Source: Flammeovirga agarivorans (GTDB lineage Bacteria; Bacteroidota; Bacteroidia; Cytophagales; Flammeovirgaceae). From it: a stretch of 64,000 nt of DNA. Made by a program: the position numbers and the translations under genes. This document shows positions 57,777 through 64,000 of the stretch, piece after piece. The notes under the pieces are model-generated. The model did not search any database. It was not told the origin of the DNA and worked only from the letters and a program-made list of their open reading frames with translations. Each line of letters begins with the position of its first letter. Position 1 is the stretch's first letter. Location: the NCBI RefSeq assembly GCF_012641475.1, contig NZ_JABAIL010000006.1, forward strand, positions 62,001 through 126,000, read 5' to 3'.

Positions 57777-60700
57777 ATGAAGTATTATGTACTATTTTTT
57801 ATTCTATTACTATCGTCTAGGATCGCAATATGCCAACAAAATGAATTCATAAAATTAAATTTGAATACAGATGGAAGGCCAATAACAGATATAAATTTAG
57901 ACGATGAAGGCTTCCTGTGGGTTGGAACTTTTGGAAATGGAATTTATAAATACGACGGACTGAACTATGAGTTGTTCAATAATTCATTTAACGATTCCTC
58001 TAAGCTTAATGATAATTTTGTGAGATGCTCTCTAATTGATAGGGACAAAAACTTATGGGTTGGAACAAATAAAGGAATTAGTATTTACAGTAAGGAAAAC
58101 AATCACTTTAAGTCCATTTCAGTGGATGATCAAAGAGATGTAGTGACTTTTGAGATGATTGAAACGAAAGATCAATCACTACTATTATGTACCAATTCTA
58201 AAGGTCTTTATCAGAAGACATTAGACAATAACATTATTTACTACCCAATAGAGACTGCATTAGAGGAATACTTTAAGATCAATTCAATTGCTACAAAAAA
58301 TTATAGTGATTATTACTTAGCAACAAATCAAGGATTGTTTGTTTTTAATGATCAGAACAAAACGTATAAAAGGCTGAACCTAAAAGAGGTAGAAGCCAAT
58401 GTAAGTATTCAAAAAGTACATATAACTCCATCCGGTCATCTTTGGATAGGCACGGTTGAAAAAGGAGTGTATATGGTTGATTTAAAGAATAATACTACCC
58501 GAAAATATCCTATTACAAATGCTAGAGTGATGGACTTTAGTGAAAGTAAATGGGGGATTTTTGCAGCAACAGAAAACGATGGGGTTTTTATCTTTAAAGA
58601 AGATGGAACCTATAAGCACCTGGAAGCTGATGCAAAAAAAGAAAATGCTTTAGCATCCAATTCTGTTTGGTCGATACATACTGTAGATCAGACTATTGTT
58701 CTGATGGGATATTACGAATTTGGGCTAGGCTTATTTGACCCTAATTTTTATAAGTTCAATCAATTAACACATGATCCGTACAATAAAAATTCTTTAGGAA
58801 CGTCTTCTGTCAATAGTATCGTTATCGGTAAAAATAATGTCTTGTGGATAGGACAAGATGGAGGAGGTATAACGAAATATGAAAAGGATAATGAGAAGTA
58901 TACGGTAATTAATACGTTACACCATAATCTAGTAAAAGGGTTAAAAAGTGATGCCGTTCAGGCACTATTTAGGGATAGTAAAGGACAAGCTTGGATAGCT
59001 ACTTGGGGGAATGGCATTTATCATTTATCAAAAGGGAATGACCATTTTACTAACCTCACAAAGGCTAACTCAGGACTGTCTTCTGATAGGATTATTTATT
59101 TTGATGAAGATACAAAAGGTAGAATTTGGATTGCTACTTTCGATAGAGGAGTTTGTTATTACGATCAGTCAGATAACATGGTACACTATCCAAATGACGG
59201 GGACTTTGTATCGACAAGTTTATCCACAAAAGATGTGAGAAAAGTCCTTGTAGATGACAAGGATAATGTTTGGGTTGCATCAACAGAAGGTCTATTTTTT
59301 ATCAATACGGCTAGTGTTCCTTTTAAAGTGAAAAGAGTATTACAAGGACAATTAGGAGGCGATAATATTCTGTCCATTTATATCAGTAATGACAACCAAC
59401 TTTGGATTGGTACAGATGGCGGTGGACTGTATAGTTATGATTTGGGCTCTAAAAAATTAACTGCCTTTAATGGTAGTGATAAAATCAATAGGAGAGTAAT
59501 TTGTGGCATCGTTGAAGATAATTCTGGTAATATATGGGTTACTAGTAAGAATGGAATAGGTGTTATTCAAAAATGGAACAATTCCATCAGATACTTTTCG
59601 CAGAAAGATGGTTTAGTTTCTGAAAACTTTAATTACAATGCTGTCACTTTCGATAGTACTTCCAATACAATTTATGCCGGTTCTATCAAGGGACTTAACT
59701 TTATCAATACTTCGATTATTAGGCCACAGGAATGTGAAGCAAAAATTTTCCTGAACTCTATCAATATACATCAAACCAACTTTCAAGATGATCATCATAA
59801 AGTAAGGAAGAAAATTAGTACAGGCGATAAGATTATCTTATCTCAAGAAGAGAATATCTTTTCTATTGATTTTACGGGTATTGACTTTCCTTATTCGGAT
59901 AAAATCAATTTTGCTTATTATCTAGAAGGACCTGAGAAAACATGGAATTATGTAGGAGCAAACCGTAGTGTCACCTATACGTCCTTACCCAAAGGAGATT
60001 ATGTTTTTCATTTAAAAGGAATGGATAATAATGGAGTTTGGTCTGAAGAAAAAACGTTAGAAATTGAAGTACTCCCTTATTGGTACCAATCAAATCTAGC
60101 GATTGGAGTTTACATCCTCTTATTTTTACTTGGGTTATATATTTTGAATAGCTTAATGAAAGCGAGAGTAAGAATATTGGAAGAAGCGAAAGGCGAAAGA
60201 GAAAGACGTTTACATGAAGAAGAACTTACAAAAGCTAAGCTTCGATTCTTTACCAACATATCTCATGAGTTTAGAACACCGCTGACTTTGATATTAAATC
60301 CCATCACTGATATGTTGTCAGGGCAATATTCGACTCAACAGTTAAAAGAGAAGAATATATCAATTTATCGTAATGCCTTAAGGTTGAAGCATTTGATTGA
60401 TGAATTGATGGATTTTAGAAAATTGAACTCAAAGAAAATTAGTTTAAAAGCACAGTTAGTAGATCCAATCGAAATCATTGAAGAATCTATTTTATTCTTT
60501 GAAGAGGAAGCTGAAAGTAGAGAAATAAATATTTCTATTATCAAAGAATATAAGAAAGAACTGAAAGTATATCTTGACGAAAGTATGATTGAAAAAATCA
60601 TCTTCAATCTATTTTCAAACGCTTTTAAGCTAATGGAGAATGAAGGAGAAATTACAATTTACCTATCTATCATTGGCAATTATTTCAGGTTATCTGTGGA

Positions 60701-61790
60701 AGATACAGGCCCTGGTATATCTGAAGAAAATTTAGATAAAGTATTTGATAGGTTTTATCAGGTAGATTCTGTTCAAGATGCCTATTATGGAGGTACTGGT
60801 GTAGGATTGGAAGTCGTTAAACAATTTGTAGATCTACATAAAGGGAAAATATCGGTAGAAAGTACTTTAAATGTTGGAACTACATTCCATTTAGATTTTC
60901 CTATTGGTGAGGAGCATTTATCTGAAGATCAGAAATACCAGACAGAGAGTATTGTAAGGAAAAAATACACACTTCCAGTAAATGATCTCAAATCTAAAAG
61001 TCAAAATGAGACATCGTCTTCTTCTAAAAAACAATCTATATTATTGGTAGAAGATAATTACGAATTGAGGTCGTATTTAAAGGAAGTACTATATCTGAAT
61101 TATAATATTTATGAAGTCAATGATGGAATGGCTGCATTGGATTTATTAGAAAATAAACCAATTGATATAATTATCTCAGATGTCATGATGCCGAAAATGA
61201 ATGGTTTTGAGCTTTGTAAAAATGTAAAGAGTAACTTAAAAATCAGTCATATTCCACTTATTCTTTTAACAGCGAAGAATGATCAAGAGGATAAAATAAA
61301 GGGGATCGATTTAGGAGCAGATGCATATATTCAAAAACCTTTCGATTTAGAATTGCTTCAGGTAACAATAAAACAGCTACTTAAATCAAGGCAGATTTTG
61401 TTTGATAAATTTATTGGAAAGTTTCAGGAAAATGATTTTGAAACTGAGAACACCACCAATGTAGACAAAGAGTTTTTGAAAACGATCACAGACTATATTT
61501 ATGAGAATATCTCAGATTCCAATTTAAATGTTGAACAATTATCAGAGGTGTTACATCTGAGCAGAAGCCAATTGTACAGAAAAATCAAAGCATTGACGGG
61601 TTTAACGGCAACAGTATTTATAAAAAGAATACGATTGGAAAAAGCAAAACAGATGATTCTTTCTGGGAATTCCAATATCAGTGAAGTTGGGTATCAAACA
61701 GGTTTTTCATCTCCTTCTTATTTTTCAAAATGTTATAAAGAGTACTTCAATATCTTACCAACGCAAGAAGTAAAGAATATAGAGGTCTAA
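57777..61790 (+). CDS. Hybrid two-component system sensor-regulator (HTCS2)
   Basis: 1337 residues. Signal peptide (ends I-C-Q-Q), beta-propeller repeats with W-V-G-T and W-I-G-T motifs (about 30-640), Y_Y_Y domain (about 690-765), membrane segment (about 775-795), kinase with N-I-S-H-E-F-R-T-P-L (His830), ATPase domain with D-T-G-P-G-I and G-G-T-G-V-G-L, receiver with L-L-V-E-D-N and Asp1135 (S-D-V-M-M-P-K), and an AraC-type domain. It lies between the enzyme genes and the SusC gene, so it probably controls both. It differs from HTCS1 enough to sense another ligand. Confidence 0.96.
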   Translation: MKYYVLFFILLLSSRIAICQQNEFIKLNLNTDGRPITDINLDDEGFLWVGTFGNGIYKYDGLNYELFNNSFNDSSKLNDNFVRCSLIDRDKNLWVGTNKGISIYSKENNHFKSISVDDQRDVVTFEMIETKDQSLLLCTNSKGLYQKTLDNNIIYYPIETALEEYFKINSIATKNYSDYYLATNQGLFVFNDQNKTYKRLNLKEVEANVSIQKVHITPSGHLWIGTVEKGVYMVDLKNNTTRKYPITNARVMDFSESKWGIFAATENDGVFIFKEDGTYKHLEADAKKENALASNSVWSIHTVDQTIVLMGYYEFGLGLFDPNFYKFNQLTHDPYNKNSLGTSSVNSIVIGKNNVLWIGQDGGGITKYEKDNEKYTVINTLHHNLVKGLKSDAVQALFRDSKGQAWIATWGNGIYHLSKGNDHFTNLTKANSGLSSDRIIYFDEDTKGRIWIATFDRGVCYYDQSDNMVHYPNDGDFVSTSLSTKDVRKVLVDDKDNVWVASTEGLFFINTASVPFKVKRVLQGQLGGDNILSIYISNDNQLWIGTDGGGLYSYDLGSKKLTAFNGSDKINRRVICGIVEDNSGNIWVTSKNGIGVIQKWNNSIRYFSQKDGLVSENFNYNAVTFDSTSNTIYAGSIKGLNFINTSIIRPQECEAKIFLNSINIHQTNFQDDHHKVRKKISTGDKIILSQEENIFSIDFTGIDFPYSDKINFAYYLEGPEKTWNYVGANRSVTYTSLPKGDYVFHLKGMDNNGVWSEEKTLEIEVLPYWYQSNLAIGVYILLFLLGLYILNSLMKARVRILEEAKGERERRLHEEELTKAKLRFFTNISHEFRTPLTLILNPITDMLSGQYSTQQLKEKNISIYRNALRLKHLIDELMDFRKLNSKKISLKAQLVDPIEIIEESILFFEEEAESREINISIIKEYKKELKVYLDESMIEKIIFNLFSNAFKLMENEGEITIYLSIIGNYFRLSVEDTGPGISEENLDKVFDRFYQVDSVQDAYYGGTGVGLEVVKQFVDLHKGKISVESTLNVGTTFHLDFPIGEEHLSEDQKYQTESIVRKKYTLPVNDLKSKSQNETSSSSKKQSILLVEDNYELRSYLKEVLYLNYNIYEVNDGMAALDLLENKPIDIIISDVMMPKMNGFELCKNVKSNLKISHIPLILLTAKNDQEDKIKGIDLGADAYIQKPFDLELLQVTIKQLLKSRQILFDKFIGKFQENDFETENTTNVDKEFLKTITDYIYENISDSNLNVEQLSEVLHLSRSQLYRKIKALTGLTATVFIKRIRLEKAKQMILSGNSNISEVGYQTGFSSPSYFSKCYKEYFNILPTQEVKNIEV

Positions 61791-61827
61791 GGAGATTACC
61801 ATTGATCAAAAGGGTACTTATTAATTA

Positions 61828-61859
61828 AATAGCTCGATGATAAGTCGGGTTATTTTTTT
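61828..61859 (+). terminator. Terminator after HTCS2
   Basis: AATAGCTCGA pairs with TCGGGTTATT (one mismatch and G-T pairs) over seven bases, with a run of T residues. Confidence 0.75.
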
Positions 61860-61920
61860 GTATTTACCACATGTAGTTGAAAACAGTATCTTATCAGATT
61901 CCATGAAATAAAAGATATGT

Positions 61921-61949
61921 TGCATCAAATAAGACAAATGATGCATCAT
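61921..61949. promoter_or_regulatory. Candidate HTCS2-binding site upstream of susC
   Basis: TGCATCA occurs at 61921 and again at 61942, a 21-base step. The second copy is inside the perfect palindrome ATGATGCATCAT (61938-61949). Direct half-sites two turns apart fit an AraC-type protein. It is about 390 bases before the SusC start. Confidence 0.4.
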
Positions 61950-62026
61950 ATGTCAGAATCAACATTTTTACCACAAATAGCTTCATTTTTTTTATATGTA
62001 TTAAGTACGATTAATCAAATTGCAGT

Positions 62027-62140
62027 ATGAAAAAAAAGTCAAGCGAACAAAATGTTCACTCTAGGAAATTAGTAGTACTAGAGGTCTTGGTTATTACTAG
62101 TTTAATTGGTCTAATCATTTTAATAGTAACAATTACTTAA
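62027..62140 (+). CDS. Possible 37-residue single-helix membrane peptide
   Basis: ATG-started frame with a Lys-rich start (M-K-K-K-S-S-E-Q-N) and a hydrophobic helix (V-L-E-V-L-V-I-T-S-L-I-G-L-I-I-L-I-V) to the end. It lies alone between HTCS2 and SusC. A weak hairpin plus T run follows at 62172-62191. No homologue is known to me, and it could be chance. Confidence 0.35.
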   Translation: MKKKSSEQNVHSRKLVVLEVLVITSLIGLIILIVTIT

Positions 62141-62339
62141 AAGTTAGGCCAATAGTTTCGACACAATTTGATGCCCTACGGCAATTTTTTTACTTAAAAA
62201 CCGAAATGAAAATATTATGAAAAAGACTGATACTTAAACAAAATTTCAAACTCTCATTTATGCTATCTCTAACTATTCGCTATAGTTTAATATATAACAT
62301 ATTTCTATAGTATCTGATGAATTTAATCTAGAAAATGAA

Positions 62340-64000
62340 ATGAACAATTATTTACTTAGAGTGGGTGTACCTCATAAAGTACATCTAATGCTTACTCTAT
62401 TTTGCTTTCTTCTTTTTCCTAAATTACTCTGTGCTCAAGACTCACGAATTATTAAAGGAGTTGTAGTTGATAACAATAACAGCCTACCTCTTCCTGGTGT
62501 AAATGTTTATATAGTTGGAACTACCGTTGGAACAATCACCAACTTTGATGGGGAGTACTCTCTGGAAGTTCCTTCTGATAAAACTGAGCTAGGGTTTCGA
62601 TATATAGGTTACATAGATCAAACAGTAACGATCGGCAACCAAAAGAAAATTGATATTTCTTTGAGTGAAGACGTGATGCAATTAGAAGAAATTGTTGTTG
62701 TTGGATATGGTACACAGGAAAGAGCTAAAGTAACAGGTGCAATTGCAACGGTTGATTCAGAAACGATTACTTCTACTCCTGTATACACTGCAGATCAGGC
62801 CTTACAAGGTAGAGCAACTGGTGTTTCTGTAACGAATAACGGTTCTCCAGGTAGTGACCCTATTGTACAAATTCGTGGTGTTATGGGTACAAGTGGAAAT
62901 AACCCTCTGATTGTAGTGGATGGTATCATTGTACAAGGTTTAGGAGATCTGAACCCTGCTGATATTGAAACGATGTCGGTATTAAAAGATGCATCTACAA
63001 CGGCAATTTATGGTGCTCAAGGTGCAAATGGTGTAGTTGTAATTACGACAAAGAAAGGAAAGTCAGGTGATATTAAAATCGATATCGATGGTTACCGAGG
63101 TGTACAAATGGTCCAAAAGCAACACGAGGTAATGGAAAGAGACGATTATATCAACTATTCTCGCATGTGGGGTAATGCAGCACAAGGAAGACTCGAAAAT
63201 GAAAAATATGCTGATATCAGTAAATATAATACGAATTGGCAAGATGAGATTTTCCAAAATGGAATCATTGAAAACTACAATGTAGGCTTATCAGGTGGTG
63301 GAGAAAACACCAATTATAGAATTAGCGGTAATTACATGAATCAAGAAGGTGTGTTAAAGAACACTGGAATTGAAAGATTTATGTTTAGATCAAATGCGAA
63401 TTATACGAAAGGCAGATTGAAAGTGGCTCAAACTTTTTCCGTTTCATCTACAGAGAAAAAGCCTGAACAAACAAGTGCTGGACGCTCGGCCTTGGAACAT
63501 GCGATAAAAATGCCTCCGTACCTTACACCGTATAATGCAAGTAACTTAGGTGGTTTTCAAGGAACAGATATTCAGTTGGACGGACAAGATGCTGAAAACC
63601 CAGTACGAGTTTTAGAGCATACGGAGATATCAAATAAGAGAGTGAACTTAATGGGAACATTATCTGCAGAACTCGAACTATTCCAAGGTTTTTCGATCAA
63701 AGGACAAGGTGGTATCGACTACTTTAACTATAACAACGATTTATTCTCACCTTCTTACGATGATGGGTCCGCTTTAGCTAGACCAACAAGGTCATTAATT
63801 GAGAAGGGGTATGGTTCTCATGCCATGATGACCTTAATTGGTCAAGCGACCTACAACAAACAATTTGGTAAGCATAATGTAAATGCTGTTGCAGTTGTGG
63901 AACGTATTGAGAAGAAAAATATGAACGCTGGTACATCAAGTTTTAATGAGATTACCAATGAGATAAAAAATACAACAAATACAGATCTTACTGGAGGTTC
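62340..64000 (+). CDS. SusC/RagA-type TonB-linked outer membrane receptor (3' end missing)
   Basis: Runs off the right edge; 553 residues are visible. ATG 62340 is the start (ATG 62335 stops after one codon). A signal peptide with L-F-P-K-L-L-C-A-Q precedes a carboxypeptidase-like domain (L-P-L-P-G-V-N-V-Y), the conserved L-E-E-I-V-V-V-G-Y-G-T-Q-E-R, the plug with A-L-Q-G-R-A-T-G-V and A-I-Y-G-A-Q-G-A-N-G-V-V-V-I-T-T-K-K-G, and the first barrel strands. It imports oligosaccharides made by the surface enzymes. The SusD partner is expected right after it, outside the window. Confidence 0.95.
   Translation, partial: MNNYLLRVGVPHKVHLMLTLFCFLLFPKLLCAQDSRIIKGVVVDNNNSLPLPGVNVYIVGTTVGTITNFDGEYSLEVPSDKTELGFRYIGYIDQTVTIGNQKKIDISLSEDVMQLEEIVVVGYGTQERAKVTGAIATVDSETITSTPVYTADQALQGRATGVSVTNNGSPGSDPIVQIRGVMGTSGNNPLIVVDGIIVQGLGDLNPADIETMSVLKDASTTAIYGAQGANGVVVITTKKGKSGDIKIDIDGYRGVQMVQKQHEVMERDDYINYSRMWGNAAQGRLENEKYADISKYNTNWQDEIFQNGIIENYNVGLSGGGENTNYRISGNYMNQEGVLKNTGIERFMFRSNANYTKGRLKVAQTFSVSSTEKKPEQTSAGRSALEHAIKMPPYLTPYNASNLGGFQGTDIQLDGQDAENPVRVLEHTEISNKRVNLMGTLSAELELFQGFSIKGQGGIDYFNYNNDLFSPSYDDGSALARPTRSLIEKGYGSHAMMTLIGQATYNKQFGKHNVNAVAVVERIEKKNMNAGTSSFNEITNEIKNTTNTDLTGG

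Noticed and set aside
1-64000. Mobile element, phage or CRISPR array
   Set aside because: No transposase, integrase, phage protein or regularly spaced repeat was seen; base composition looks even across the window by eye.

Overview
The window is AT-rich DNA of a marine polysaccharide-degrading Bacteroidota, most like Flammeovirga and its relatives (Cytophagales). This rests on hybrid two-component regulators, a SusC-type receptor, type IX secretion (T9SS) C-terminal domains, an hmu-type haem operon and the lack of Shine-Dalgarno sites. The genus is an inference. I see no tRNA, rRNA, CRISPR array, insertion sequence or phage gene.

Layout. (1) 2-22826, plus strand: a polysaccharide utilisation region with the end of a secreted cadherin-like repeat protein, a GH29 enzyme, a YwqK-repeat/TonB fusion, two alpha/beta-hydrolase esterases (one with three NPCBM domains), a hybrid two-component regulator (HTCS1), an unrecognised 816-residue exported protein, a GH36-like enzyme and a 1081-residue unrecognised putative hydrolase with a T9SS domain. 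A 17-bp motif recurs upstream of five of these genes. (2) 22927-33913: a LacI regulator divergent from a catabolic operon: COG3618 lactonase, aldo/keto reductase, zinc alcohol dehydrogenase, FucP-type symporter, RhaM-type mutarotase, KDPG aldolase, altronate dehydratase, tagaturonate reductase and KDG kinase. Together these make a complete L-galactose route to pyruvate and glyceraldehyde 3-phosphate. A second GH29 lipoprotein follows. (3) 35867-38681: a minus-strand fusion of an acyltransferase-like domain with a haem-oxygenase-like diiron domain, then an ECF sigma factor with an overlapping four-helix membrane protein. (4) 38734-47992, minus strand: a haem uptake operon (hmuR, hmuY, hmuS, hmuT, hmuU, hmuV) with two matching 15-bp dyads in its leader. 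(5) 48333-64000: an agar/porphyran-type locus with GH86-CBM6 on the minus strand, then GH16, GH3, a DUF5060 enzyme, GH10, a second regulator (HTCS2) and the start of a SusC receptor that runs off the window.

How it fits together. The GH86 and GH16 enzymes should cut red-algal galactans. The GH29 enzymes may release terminal L-galactose, which is L-fucose with a 6-hydroxyl. FucP would import it and the operon would oxidise it. The KDG kinase step needs a 6-hydroxyl, so the pathway suits L-galactose and not L-fucose. This link between the loci is inferred from gene content only.
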